From Prunus persica (taxonomy: Eukaryota > Streptophyta > Magnoliopsida > Rosales > Rosaceae), in contig NC_034016.1 in NCBI RefSeq assembly GCF_000346465.2, positions 12,457,805 through 12,521,804 of the forward strand: a stretch of 64,000 bases of DNA. The letters are read 5' to 3'. A model generated the notes under the pieces. It was given only the letters and a program-made list of their open reading frames with translations. It was not told the origin of the DNA and made no database searches. This document shows, one piece after another, positions 1-11,463 of the stretch. Numbering within the stretch: position 1 is the first letter of the stretch; the number at the start of each line of letters is the position of its first letter. The position numbers and the translations under genes were made by a program.

Positions 1-1364
1 TAGATAAGTGAAAACGATAAGGTGCAATGGGTGATTGTTTAGTCCAATAAAATTATTATGACGTGAACGATTTTAAATGCGTGTAAATACATGAATACTA
101 AATAGAGAGACTCGAAATTCCGAACCTCCCGATATTATTCTCTCCAATTAATTGCCGCTACAGCCTTTATGTTTATTACCACAGCCATCTAATTTCCTGA
201 CTTCTATTTAAAGAAGATAGGAAGTTGCATGTATATGTCTATTTGATAATTACATCGATGGGTCCTTTGCGCCTACTTGCAAGTTTTTATATTCTTCAAC
301 CTAATTTTTAGGTCAGATATATTCTTCCACCTTATTGTAATAAAATAAAGATAAAAGTGATTGTGATTGACACCTCAGGAAAATCTTCTTTTCAGAATAG
401 ACAATTTTGTTTGAGTTTAGTTTTAAAAACAAAGATATCTTCGAGCAGTACTAATGGCATGTTTACTAATTAGTAATTGAAGAGAGGAATTGAATTAAAG
501 AGTTATCAAAATTTAGATTTCCATTGAAGCTATTTACTAAACTATCTAAAATCGGAATATGAATGATATTGATTCTCTATATGTTGTTTACTAAAAGACT
601 TATAAAAAATCCAGAGAGAAAAATTTATGAGCTTAACAAATAACTTTATTTTTATTATTATTATTTTTTAAAATCTGAACATTGGTCATCTCATTCCTTC
701 GTTTGAAGATATTTTATTCAAATGTGTCGGCAGGATTACCAATTAAACTTGTCTTACATTTGAGCACACAGTGTTCCAAGTGTAATTATTTAGCTTTTCT
801 AATTGAAAAAAGCATATGATTTGACAATAACACCTCAGTTATAACACAACAGAGCTAACTTATATATTATTTAGTGCATCCTCTAATACGAATGTCACTT
901 TCTCATACAACTTTCATGCTCGAGCTAGGGTATTTTGGTCATTTTACATGGCATGCCACGGTTTCTTTCCCCTTACATTTTTCAGAGACGTGTTGATGAG
1001 GCGGTGCTTTGGTGATAATTGACCATCTCACATCACATTTGTTTGAAAAACATGGAGGAGGAGGAGGAGTTGGCGGAGGAGGAGGGTGGAGCTGCAGAAG
1101 TGCTCACGGAACCATGATTAAAACATCAACAGATTGTCTGCGACACATGCGACTAAAACATGACAACCCTTTGTCCCCTTGTGATGTGTTTTTGTATCAT
1201 GTGTTAGAAGAATGTGGCATTAAATGACAAATTGAGTGATTGAACTTTAAACATGATAAAACATATAGTTATTATTTTGTTTTTGTTTGCTTCGTTATAT
1301 TTAAGCGTGGGAAGTGAAAAAGTTGTTGGAATATTAAGAAAACGAGAACCTCAAAATATCCCCC

Positions 1365-1395
<31 letters not shown>

Positions 1396-2499
1396 AAATC
1401 AAGTTGGAGGATTGCCATGTTCCCTCAAGGCTGCTTCTTCACACAAAAAGTGCTTTGGATGACTTATTTTCCTTTTTCATTGAATTGTGTTAAGAAGTTC
1501 CTTTCTTATATCAATGGAGAGTATCCGAACCCTAAAAGATCTTCCAATCTCGGAAAGAAAGGTATCATTATACTTAAAGTTAGTTGATATTTATTTTTTA
1601 TACGAAAGATATCGATGCACATGTGAAATCAAATACAAGACATTGAGTATATGGGTAGATATTTTGAAACTTTAAGCTACAAACCAATAACAAAACTAGC
1701 AAACAATATCATATGGTATAAGCCCCCGAAGTCATAGGACCATCCTCGCACTTTGTTATGTTTTGTGACTTCAGGGGCATGTGATATTACGGTTACATAC
1801 AAAATTTTCTCCCCTTTGAGATAGAGCGATTCCAGCGGCCCCAGGCAAGGGGGGGCCTACGCCCAAAAAGGGCATCCAGCGAACAAATGCTGTCAGGGCT
1901 GTTGGTGGGCTCCACAAGCCTGGGTTGGCTCTCAGGCAAAACCAGCCCTTGTTCTAGTCCGGGTTTGCTGACATCAGCAACAACAAAAAAATCTAAACAA
2001 AATTTAAAAAAATACTAAAAATTTAAGAATTTAAGAATTTTTTTAAAATAAATACTTAGTCATATTTTTCATTTCCCACACCAAAACTCTATACAAATTT
2101 CTCTCATCATATCTCATATGAATATTGGTTGCCATGACAATAGGTGAAAACAGCACAAGCCTTTTGTCTACCACTATTCACGTGAATAGTAATAGCTCTT
2201 GCTTTTCTTTACCCTTTGCCATAACAAATGAAAGAAAATGCTCTAATATACCCCGAAGTCATAGAACCGTCCTCATAATTTCACTCAACCCCAAAAGTCA
2301 TAGGACCGTCCTTACAATGTCCTATATCCACATTTTAAAAAAACATGAAAACGAAACACAAGCCTTATCAAAGAAACCCTTACTGATTGATAAGACATCA
2401 CCATTATGAAATAACCTTATCTTATCAAACAATTCCCAGATTTACTTATCTACCAATTGGAGGAAATTATCATTATAGAATGCAGAACTCACTAATTTT
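1..2499. other. Gene-free flank with repeat remnants
   Basis: No convincing coding region. Short open frames here are low-complexity (a GGA/Gly run near 1054-1090, a poly-C run) and have no recognisable domain. A 22-base motif (CCCCGAAGTCATAGGAC core) recurs near 1724, 2251 and 2289, and is inverted near 1767, which suggests old foldback or dispersed repeats. The 1820-2250 part has GC-rich stretches and ends in a TAGAGC../..GCTCTA pair, as in many short DNA transposons, but its borders are not clear. Confidence 0.5.
1360..1398. repeat. Homopolymer tract C26-A13
   Basis: An uninterrupted run of 26 C is followed directly by 13 A. It lies in AT-rich gene-free DNA. Such tracts are unstable and prone to sequencing and assembly error, so the exact length should not be trusted. 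Confidence 0.9.
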
Positions 2500-2690
2500 T
2501 AGAGAAATTATAAAATAATACGGTAGTACGGTCATGTAATATATATTATAAATATGTTATAATATGGGTGAATGATATGGTATATTTTTCCCTTTTAGAG
2601 AATAGTATCTATAAATATCCACTTATATTATAATACATGCATAAAATGTACCACATGATTGTAGTACCGTAGTATTCTATAATCTCTCTA
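2500..2690. mobile_element. Short MITE with about 38 bp terminal inverted repeats
   Basis: The left end (2500-2537, TAGAGAAATTATAAAATAAT...) and the reverse complement of the right end (2653-2690, TAGAGAGATTATAGAATACT...) match over about 38 bases, and both carry ACGGTA.TAC. The element is 191 bp with no coding content. No clear target-site duplication was seen, so the superfamily is left open. Confidence 0.7.
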
Positions 2691-3369
2691 ATTCTTGCTA
2701 CTTAACAGATTTAAAGTTTTGCAGTTTTCAGTTGAAATTTATTTGATAATAATGGCCTATTATTTGCCATTTAAAATATAAAAAAACAGAAATACAGCAA
2801 AAAGGTGGACTTAAATTAATTAAAGCAATTTTATATTTTTAGGCATAACCAAAAAGATGGAGAGGCATCTAAAGCTTCTCTATTAAAAAATAATAATAAT
2901 AAATAATTTTAGAAAAAAAAACCCAGCATCAGAAATGAATATGATAATTAATTAACACACATGTACGTCAAAAGCTAATTGGAAGCAGCATCTAAGCACA
3001 CGCTTACTGTCTGATTAATCATTAATTTTTTTTATAATTGTGCAGGTTAGCTGGTAGATCTCGTAGAATTAATTACTATTTTAACCATAACTTCATTATT
3101 TCTGATGCCTTGATGTACATGTGTTTGAGAAGTTGCAGAACTCAAATTGTTCCCTGCACGTGGGCCTTCACAACACGAGCACTTCCAAGGTAAACCTTCT
3201 TCTTCTTACCAAGGCCTTCCTTTGTTTTTGTTTTTATAGCATTTCATCATCCCACTTGCTGACTTTAACCGTAATTCAATCTTTCTTTTTGACTAACTTT
3301 TCATTTGTTACCTTTATTACCCTTTACCTTTTGATTTTTTTAATATTAAGTCTAGGATATTTTGAGAAT

Positions 3370-3856
3370 GGGTTGATCATTTTATTAGTCCCTGAACTTT
3401 GAATCGATTTGCATTTGAATACCTCAATTTCCAAAATGGTTCTCGTACTCCTTTAACTTTAGTTTCGTTTGGACAAATGGTCCTGCCGTCAATTTTGTTA
3501 ACTTTTTCTGTTAAATGCAGGGGTAAAATGATATTTTTTATATTAAAACAAAAAAATGAATAAAAAATCATATCTTTAAAATAACAATAAAAGAAAATCA
3601 AATAAAAAAACCAAAATAAAAATAATTCAAGTTTGGGGGTAGAAATTGAAATAGAGGGAGAGAGAGAGTTTAATTTTAAATTTTTTATTCATATTTTAAT
3701 CAATTTTGATTTAAAAATACCATTTTGCCCTTGCATTTAACAAAAAAGTTAACAAAGTTGACGGCAAGACCATTTGTCCTAACGAAATTAAAGTTAAAGG
3801 ACCATGGAACCATTTTGGCCGCGTCTAAATTCATAGACTAATAAAACGATTAACCC
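3370..3856. mobile_element. Long-TIR non-autonomous DNA transposon (MULE-like MITE)
   Basis: The two halves of this 487 bp segment are inverted copies of each other over roughly 190 bases each. The outer ends read GGGTTGATC... and, on the other strand, GGGTTAATC..., and both arms contain ACAAATGGTC.TGCCGTCAA. Very long inverted arms with little between them are typical of Mutator-like MITEs. A clean 9 bp target duplication is not visible, so the family assignment is inference. No coding sequence. Confidence 0.75.
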
Positions 3857-5397
3857 AATTATCATAAGTAAGTTCTACTACAAATCTTAAACCTTAAACA
3901 TTTAACATTTGAAGCCCTTGGGTTAATCCGAATGGCGAAGAAGTGTGTGGCAATGAGTTATAATTACGGCAGGTAAAATGTATGGTCCTTTTAATGTAAC
4001 AACAACAACAAGAAGTGCGTCTTAAGAGATGAATTGTGAACCCGACTATTTCACGGTTACAAATGTGTGCTCATGAAATGAGAACTCGCACGGTAGAAAA
4101 TCTCATAACATAAGAGAAGATAGGCATTCACAGCCTGGACATGTCTTCATAATTTGAGGAGTTGACCTATTGGTGCAATTCCACTGAGGAGAAAAGCGGC
4201 CGCTTTGGTAGCTCTTGCTCTGACTTCTCATATGGCTTATGACATTCATTCAGATCATTCCAAGACTCATTTTGACTTGTGGAAGCAATTTTGAAACCAC
4301 AGATCACAGGGGTAATTTGTAATTTGTGGCCATTTTACTTTCAGTATTTTTGTGGTCCAAAAGTGGTAATGAATTGGATGACAAAAGTGTTCTTTCCTAG
4401 CCCATTGAACTCACCACCAGCAATGGTAAAGCAAAATATCTTTGCAATAATGCAAATTATTGGTAAATCTTCTCAGAAAAAAGAGGTTGGCTATGAAAGC
4501 TCCACATAACTAGCTCTGCAGAAGGTACAGATACACCAAATGAAAAGGGAGGGTAGGTAGATCTGTAGTTTGGTGACCAAGTAAGATCAATCACCATCTC
4601 ATGCCTACACTGGTGGAAAAGTTGTATATATGATTTTGATGCTTGATTTTTTATCTTTGAGAATCTGTGAACCTAATTTTCTGGATTTCACCTTATCATC
4701 TACAGTTGATCATAGAACAATTGGTTCCAAATGTCCAATTTGTCAAACCTTAGAGAGAAACTAAAAGGCAGAAATTTGACAAACCTTAGAGAGAAACTAG
4801 AAGGCAGAAAAACTAACATGCAAATTATGTCGACACATTGACAAAAAAAAATTCATCAAAAACACGAAAAGAAAAATTTATGCACACATATCAAATTGTG
4901 ATTGACGATAAAATACGAGTTCCTACTTTCACGGAATGGTGCAAGTATTTTCCAATTTTTATACAATGGTGAAGTTTCTTGATGATTTGCAATTTGTCAA
5001 ACATGTATACAAGACAATATTTAATTTGTGTGATGATTTTGAAAGAGTTTCGAGTCAAATGGAAAGAAGAGATGGCTTTGTAAAAAGTCTCTACACATGC
5101 TAGAGAAAGACAATTTGAAGACAACTTAGTCAATATTATTATAAAATTACTTGAAACACAACTACATAAATAGCTATTAAACTCCACTTGAACAAATCAT
5201 AGCCCCATTTACAGTCTTTGAACCCAAAACCAAAACTATTTCTTTTACATTACACATAAATTATTCATTAGACACCATCTAATTAACAGTGAGATTCCAC
5301 AACTTAGACTAAAACACAAAAGTTGAAATAGAACTAGAAACCTCTCTGGCTCTCCCTAAAACTTAATCAATCCAAAATCCAGATGATCCCATGGAGA
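3857..5397. other. Gene-free interval between MITE and bZIP gene
   Basis: No supported gene. The only local structure noted is an imperfect tandem duplication of about 36 bases near 4738-4809 (core AACCTTAGAGAGAAACTA). The last few hundred bases before 5398 should include the 3' UTR of the minus-strand bZIP gene. Confidence 0.5.
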
Positions 5398-5871
5398 TCA
5401 GTAATGAAACATCTCTGCAGCAGAAGCCATGATGGGCTGGTTTAAATATGACAGATTCAATGGGTTGAAGAAGCTGTCAGTGGGCTCATTGAAGCTGCTC
5501 GAATCCCCAGCAGCAAAAACCCCATTGCTTGCATTCAAGAAACTCGCAATCTCATTCAGAGACTGCAGTCTGTTGCTAAGCTCATCCGCTTGGGCTCTGA
5601 GAACAGAGTTCTCTGCCTCAATGTTCATGTAATGCTGGCTTGTGATGTTCACGCTGGTGATGATCTGATTGTTCTCCTTCTTCAGCTCAGCCATCTGAGC
5701 CATCAAATCATCCAAGTGCTTCTGCTTTCTCATCCTAGACCTCCTTGCAGATTCACGATTAGAAATCATTCTCTTTCTTTTTCTCTGGTCCATCAGAACC
5801 TGCAAGTCTTCTTCAGAACCAGAGTTTTGAAGCATGGAAGAACCTGAGGATGTCCCACTAGAAGAAGCCAT
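5398..5871 (-). CDS. Group S1 bZIP transcription factor (bZIP11/bZIP44-like)
   Basis: Intronless 157-residue protein. The start is the ATG at 5871; an upstream in-frame GTG at 5880 should not be used. Residues 1-30 are Ser/Gly-rich. The basic region has the bZIP signature N-x7-R-x9-L (N38, R46, L56; core SNRESARRSRMRKQKHLDDL) and is followed by a long leucine zipper with heptad positions continuing to about residue 105. The C-terminus ends PIMASAAEMFHY, like the MASA/MASS ends of S1 proteins. Known role of the family: nuclear dimeric factors, often pairing with group C bZIPs, that bind ACGT motifs and adjust amino acid and sugar metabolism under low energy. The absence of introns and the SC-uORF in the leader are S1 hallmarks. 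The exact orthology (bZIP11, 2 or 44) is not resolvable here. Confidence 0.95.
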   Translation of the reverse strand: MASSSGTSSGSSMLQNSGSEEDLQVLMDQRKRKRMISNRESARRSRMRKQKHLDDLMAQMAELKKENNQIITSVNITSQHYMNIEAENSVLRAQADELSNRLQSLNEIASFLNASNGVFAAGDSSSFNEPTDSFFNPLNLSYLNQPIMASAAEMFHY

Positions 5872-6041
5872 TGAAACCACAGAAAAGTTTGCAGATTTTC
5901 ACAGTAATTGAGAGCAACTCAGAGAGAGAGATAACAGCAGGACCCAGAAACAAAATAAACTTAAATATTGCAGATAATAGAAGTAATAATAATATTATTG
6001 CAGATAGTAGCCTTATTATTAGCGTTTGATGAGAGCTTAAA

Positions 6042-6167
6042 TCATGAAACGTAATAAAGCCAGTAAAGGAAAACAACTGAGAATGATTGAACTAAATGGG
6101 TCCTGCGCCTGAATGTAGAATTTATCATACACTCGAAAATAAGGATTTCACTCAGAACTGGAGACAT
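6042..6167 (-). CDS. Sucrose-control upstream ORF (SC-uORF) of the S1 bZIP gene
   Basis: A 41-codon ORF in the leader of the bZIP gene, ending 170 bases before the main ATG. It starts MSPVLSEIL and ends THLVQSFSVVFLYWLYYVS, matching the conserved SC-peptide seen in Arabidopsis bZIP11-class mRNAs. A second in-frame ATG lies at 6128. In the known system the nascent peptide stalls ribosomes when sucrose is high and so blocks translation of the bZIP. The conserved C-terminal block RRRTHLVQSFSVVFLYW, which carries the activity in known cases, is intact; only the last residues vary (LYYVS instead of FYVFS). Too short for ordinary ORF calling. Confidence 0.96.
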   Translation of the reverse strand: MSPVLSEILIFECMINSTFRRRTHLVQSFSVVFLYWLYYVS

Positions 6168-6542
6168 GAATATCATACATCAAAAACCAGATGTTATGCA
6201 TTAAGATAAGCTTCTGGAAACAAAAACCAGTCCCTGAGAAAGTTTGTGAATTTGGGTATTTGAAAGAGTCTCAGAAAACCCAACCCAGCATAAAAGTTGG
6301 AAACTTTCTGAGATTTGAGGTCAAGAAAGTGAGAAAAAATGGAGAAACCAGCCGGATTTCAAGATGGGTTTGGGGATTTTGACCCCAAAATCCCAACTTT
6401 AATAGCAAAATGGGAAAGCTAAGATGATGAAATACCCAGATGGATCAAATGGGTTTCTGAACTGCAGAAAGACCAGCCAAGATCAAAGGAAACAATGGAA
6501 GAGAAAGCAAAAGGGAAGAGGTCTCTGAGGGGTTTGGAAATC

Positions 6543-6551
6543 GAATTTATA
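6543..6551 (-). promoter_or_regulatory. TATA box of the bZIP gene
   Basis: On the minus strand the sequence reads TATAAATTC, followed by a pyrimidine-rich stretch (CCTCTTCCC, TTTCTCTTCC) suited to a plant leader. A start site near 6510-6520 would give a leader of about 640 bases, the usual long leader of S1 bZIP mRNAs, holding the SC-uORF. Confidence 0.55.
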
Positions 6552-6559
6552 GAACAAAA

Positions 6560-7735
6560 GGGCCCAAATAGTTCGTCATAAAGATGAATAAATTAATTTT
6601 AAAAGTAAAATTTGGAAAAAGAAATATAAAAAATGAGAAAAAAAACAAAGTGATAAAGGACTTTGGAATCTCATATTATATAAAAGTGACGAGACATGTG
6701 AGGTGAGGAGAGAGAAGCCCTCAATCCACAACCGTCCAGATCCAGCTGGGAACCAACAATCTCATGTTATTTGTTAATCTTTCTATAGTGACGGATAGAA
6801 AATAGATAGGTAACTCACTCCTCTTCGTTGAACCAGAAAAAATAAATAAATAAATTTCTATGTGACCGTAACACGGTGACGTGTTATAATTTTAGCGAAC
6901 TATGAACTGAGTTCGTTCAAATTATAATATACAATTATAAATATTTATATTTTAATATACACATTATAATTTGTGTTATGAAGTTGTGACACGATGTCGG
7001 TACAAAGTGGTGTCACCATCACTTACGCAGGGTTGAACATAATTAATATTGGTGTTATTTTCTTTGTGTTCATCTCCTTGATGATGTGAAGAAAATGTAC
7101 TTCTTTTTCACCAGTTTTCATGCCGTACGGCGTATGCAATGGAGGTTCAACTTTACTCCTTGTATGCATCTCAAGCTAAATTCAGAAGTAAAGAATTGCT
7201 TCTTCCTGAAGTTTATGCCTAAACAAAAACCATGGCCCATGACATTTTGGAATAGCTGCTTTGTGAACTGTGTACAGAGAGAGCACAGTAGAAAATCATT
7301 TTACACTGCCCCCAATGTTGCCTATTTTTCACCAATTGTACAATATGGATATTCTTTTATATTTTCCAGACCAACAGCTATGTTTATATTATATTTATAT
7401 TAACGATTGAATATATTCAATTGTATAAATCACATTTCTAATTGTCTTTTCAGTGATCTTATTGGGCACGTTATAAAACTACAAAGCTATAATCTTTGAT
7501 CTCTGAATCGAGACGCTTTGGAAATTAGCAAAATCTAGGGATATAGGGTAGGTGTGTTGGTGGAGAATAATTGGCATGTCATCGAGATAACACTGTTTTG
7601 TTATTTCTATTCAATCACGATTTGTCATGTAGAATTCTTATCATGTATACCAAAACTGACATACAAGTTTTTCTCGTGTTTGTGAGCTACCTTTTTCTTT
7701 ATTTATTTTTAAAAAAACTCATACTTTTTTATTTA
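6560..7735. other. bZIP upstream region, no second gene seen
   Basis: Promoter-side DNA of the bZIP gene. A 105-codon open frame at 7086-7403 has no recognisable domain and no splice or codon features of a real gene, so it is not called. Confidence 0.45.
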
Positions 7736-7739
7736 ATTT

Positions 7740-7868
7740 TTTTCTAATACAAGCGATAGTTTTTTTTTTTTTTTTTATCTTAAACAAACGATAGTATAAA
7801 CTATAAAGGAATGGTGATTCGAACTTGAGACCAGTGTTTGCAAATCAAAGTTTTTTTTTTCACTAGGT
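7740..7868 (-). mobile_element. SINE-like element (family 1)
   Basis: Read on the minus strand, a box-B-like CAAGTTCGAATCACC is followed by a body ending AGTTTATACTATCGTTTGT and a T/A-rich tail. The same body and end recur near 9045, 29042 and, on plus, 31770. A tRNA-derived SINE family is the simplest reading; the edges are approximate. Confidence 0.55.
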
Positions 7869-7869
7869 T

Positions 7870-8165
7870 AGAGCATCTCCAAGGGTGTAGGCAAATCAAA
7901 TAGGCAAAATTGTACTATAACAACTTAGGTGGTATGTTGCTTATCCATTTGTTTAATGAAAAAAGTTGGTCACTTTAAGAGACTAGGCAATGCAAGTCTA
8001 CAAACTATTATTATATTATTTATTATTTATCTTTTATATTTATTATTATATTTTATAAAAAGTAGGTAAAAGAGAGGAGATAGTATTTTATTATAAAAAG
8101 CAAGTGAGGTCCAATATACCTCTTCACTTTGAAGTAGGCAATATTGTCTTCTTGGAGAGAATGTG
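7870..8165. mobile_element. Possible MITE of the GAGCATCTCCAA type
   Basis: The left end reads AGAGCATCTCCAAGGGTGTA, a start shared by many abundant plant MITEs. The right end gives TTCTCTCCAAGAAGAC on the opposite strand. GTAGGCAA occurs near both ends in inverted order. The match is short and diverged, so the borders and class are uncertain. Confidence 0.4.
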
Positions 8166-8714
8166 TATCTTTTACCTACCCATTTACCTCTTTCTTATGA
8201 AAATACTGATATAACAAGGCAAATAAGGTCTTGGCATATTGATTTTACTTTTGGAGCTTGGGCCCCAACATCTAGGACTTGATCTGCGCAAGGGAAAAAA
8301 AAGATCTAGAATCTTATAATTGGAAATTAGAAATGTCCGAACTACCCCTGGAATTTTATGGGAGTATGAAGCACCAAGAAGGGTGGTTTTGTCTTGAATA
8401 TCTTTGAACAGTTGGGTTCCTTTTCTCAAGATTTTGCAAAGATAGCGAACTGTATGTAAGTCATAGCCACCATACCGCTCTCAACCTCTAACTGAACTTC
8501 AACTGCAAGTTGTCTAGTGCTTTTATAAAAGGGAAGGAAGCAAACAAGAAAAAGAAAAGAAAAAGAAGAAAAATGAACTCAATCTAGGTTTTTTTTCTTC
8601 TTTAATTAGATTTTTTTTTCTTTTTTGGAATAATTGAACAAATTCTTTTTTCTCAACTGATAGTTAGGTACCACAATGAATGACCCTATAGTTGAGAGAC
8701 TTAAAGATGTAATT

Positions 8715-8836
8715 TGCTAGCAGACGTGGTTAGGTTAGTTAACCAAGGTAGTTTGTGTGTCCCTTTACATCTGAATTCGATCCCCTTTCGTATACATATA
8801 TTAGAGTAGTTTACAATATCGTATTGTCAAAAGAAA
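8715..8836 (+). mobile_element. Diverged SINE-like element
   Basis: A box-A-like GTGGTTAGGTTAG and a box-B-like GAATTCGATCCCC are spaced as in tRNA-derived SINEs. They are followed by TAGAGTAGTTTACAATATCG and an A-rich end. The tail resembles family 1 at 9045 and 31770. Confidence 0.45.
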
Positions 8837-9044
8837 AGAAGAAGTAATTTGCTATAAATAATATACAACTTCTCCTTGAGAGATGACTTTAGCACTTCAA
8901 ATATCCCTTCCCACAGTCCTATGCTCTTTCACATATGGGAAGTGCATGTGGTTATTTAAGTAGTGGTGTTGGAGTGCCAAAATCATGCAATTTATAAATC
9001 TTTTTGATCTACTTTGTATAGGTGTTTTTAAAAATTAAAAAAAA

Positions 9045-9178
9045 TACAAACGATACTATAAACTACAAGGAGATGAGGATTTTTTTACACACATTAAATA
9101 CTACTAATGTGTCATGAGAGTTCGACTTGAGATTAATGATCTGCAAATCAAGGCCCTTTTTCACTGAACTACAACCCC
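9045..9178 (-). mobile_element. SINE-like element (family 1)
   Basis: On the minus strand it starts GTTGTAGTTCAGTGAAAAAG, has a diverged box B (AAGTCGAACTCTC), then TAATGTGTGTAAAAAAATCC and the family end GTAGTTTATAGTATCGTTTG. It is the clearest copy of the family that also occurs at 7740, 29042 and 31770. Confidence 0.6.
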
Positions 9179-10273
9179 CCGTTGACTAGCTAGTATGGCT
9201 TTAGTTATTCTAACTAGACCCTTTAGTTTTTTGTTCTTCTGTGTCAAAAGCTTTGGCCGCCACACCAGTAATCTTGCATGCACCTTTTTCATACACAAAA
9301 AATCTCTTTAAGGAAAAGCCTAAATGTTGTTATCCATTAAGCAAAAGACGGAGTGGCTTTAGTTTTCTAACAAAGAAATAGCCATCATTTTGTGAAACAT
9401 TAGTCTCACAAAAATCCCATGATGGTCAAAACAAAAATTAAGTATGTGTTTCCCGGTTTGGTGCAATGTATTTATGTGCTTTTGATAGCCTTTCAAAGGC
9501 TTCTCAACTGCAACTTGACTTAGTGGCCTCAGTGCCTTCACTGTGATGAAGAAAAAAAAGGGTTCATTGTCAATTTACTCCTTGAATTTGTATGTTACTT
9601 TTCATTTGCATCATTAATTTTTTTTTTTGGAAAATTAAGTACATAAACTAATTTATATTGCCAATTCCCTCCTACCATTTAAATCTCAACATATTTTTTT
9701 GGAAAAATTTGAAGAAAAAGATAAAAATAAAATAAAATTCTGGAGATCCACAGAGCACAGACCTAGAACCCCCTACCGTATTTTCTTCTCCTCCCATTTC
9801 CCATGACCACCACCCATCGCAAGCCACCCTCCAACCCCAGAACAATCCCCACAACCCCCCGGCTATACAAAAATCAATTGAAATGAGGAAACTTGCTTAC
9901 AATTGAGTTTATTTGAGATGAAAGGTTTTCACTTTATCAAACTAGAAGCATGAAAAATGAATTCAAAATAGCCCAATTGTTTATAATCCCTATGTTTCGT
10001 TATTGTGCAAATCAAAATTTGTGAATCTAACACTGAGAACCTCTTTGATTCTTCTAAAAATATGAAACCCAAGTTCAGTTGAGTCGAATTCCACTAGCCA
10101 GATCCAAAATGAAGCATTTCAACGAATACACCAAACACATCACAAAGTGCAAATGACTGGATTTTCTAATGGCAATTTTCTCTACGGGTAAGGGTCTTCG
10201 CAGGGATTTGACCCTAAAAATGAATATAGAGACCGGTAAGGGAAATTTTTTGGGTATAGTGTTATGGGATATA

Positions 10274-10673
10274 CAGAGAGCTTCCATTGAGGGATCCCTC
10301 AAATAACTTATTTGAGGGACACCCCTTGTAGGGCCCACTCCAGATTGTATTTCACTAATCCAAACCGTCTATTTTGTAGATACTCATTCAAAGATCATCT
10401 CTACAAAAAATCACTTGAATCCGATATCATTTGATCATTCAATTGAATTCTTGAAATTTTAGTACTTTCTTGAAGCACCGTGTTCATTGATTTTGTAGGA
10501 CACAATTAGATATCGAAACGGTTTCCGATTTGTCTAATTTTTTGTAAGGATGATCTATGAATGAAGACCTAAAAAATAGATTGTTTGGATCGTTGAAAAA
10601 AAATTTATAGGGTACCCTAAAGGGCGTCCCTCAAATAAAATTATTTGAGGGATCCCTCAATAGAAGGGGACTG
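10274..10673. mobile_element. Nested 400 bp MITE with 10 bp target duplication
   Basis: Direct repeats ATGGGATATA flank it exactly (10264-10273 and 10674-10683). The ends are inverted copies beginning CAG: left CAGAGAGCTTCCATTGAGGG, right CAGTCCCCTTCTATTGAGGG on the other strand. Each end also holds an inner palindrome (GAGGGATCCCTC, then AAATAA..TTATTT). The 9-10 bp duplication favours a Mutator-like class. It sits inside the 9560-12363 element. Confidence 0.85.
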
Positions 10674-11463
10674 ATGGGATATATATATATATATATGATA
10701 TTAAAGTGATTGTGCCAACTAAATTTTATATTTTATATTATTATAATATTATATATACGAATCTTAAGTCACTCTAGTTATATATTTAGTTAAAAATTAG
10801 TCAATATATAAACATTCTTACATTGTCTTATTCATATATATATATATATTATATTATATGTTCATTATATTGCCTTAATCCTATTTTTTTCTTTCAAAAA
10901 AGTAATTTTATATTGATTTTTTCTTCCATAATGGGGCGGGTCGGGGAATTCATTCCCCAACGAAGGTGGGGATGGCGAATCCTCGATATGAATATTACAG
11001 GGACGAAGGTGGAGATGGGAGAAAAAGCTTAACGGGAATGGGTATGAGAATGGCATACCACTCCCGATTCAACCCATTGCCATCCGTAGATTTTCATAAC
11101 AAATTTGAAGACAAATTCCCCCATGTGCCCGGGTTTGGGAGTGGGAGTAGGACTTGGGTTGTGGCTCGGACCCCTTGTTTTCTTCTCCCATAACCACCCT
11201 CCACCAGCAACAGACCCCTCTCTCCTTCCATTTTCTTTTCACCCCAGACCAATCCCCACCCCCAACATAACTTCCTCTCTTTAGCCTCCCTTTTCTCTCT
11301 CTCTTTCTCTCTCTCCCATTCAAGCTCCCCCTCCCCTCTATTTTTTTAATTGCAACAAAGGGAAGGCAGAGGTGAAGTGGGTGGGCCCCACTATTTATTC
11401 AAATGATTGATTATTTATTTTAGATTTTAGATTATTTATTTTATAGTATTTAATTATTTTAAT

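Noticed and set aside
1009..1227. 72-codon open frame with a Gly-rich stretch
   Set aside because: The Gly run is a GGA simple repeat; there is no ATG-based start of good context, no domain and no splice structure.
1253..1462. Open frame with a Pro run and hydrophobic start, like a small secreted peptide
   Set aside because: The Pro run is the C26 tract and the Lys run the A13 tract; the frame depends on homopolymer length.
5858..6076. 72-codon minus-strand frame in the bZIP leader with a long Leu run
   Set aside because: It starts at a TTG, and the Leu run comes from AATAATAATA repeats; the conserved leader peptide is in another frame (6042-6167).
7086..7403. 105-codon plus-strand frame
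   Set aside because: No recognisable domain, AT-driven composition, and no promoter or splice context.
11069..11323. Arg/Gly-rich minus-strand frame
   Set aside because: It lies inside the MULE-like element in a pyrimidine-rich stretch; simple-sequence artefact.
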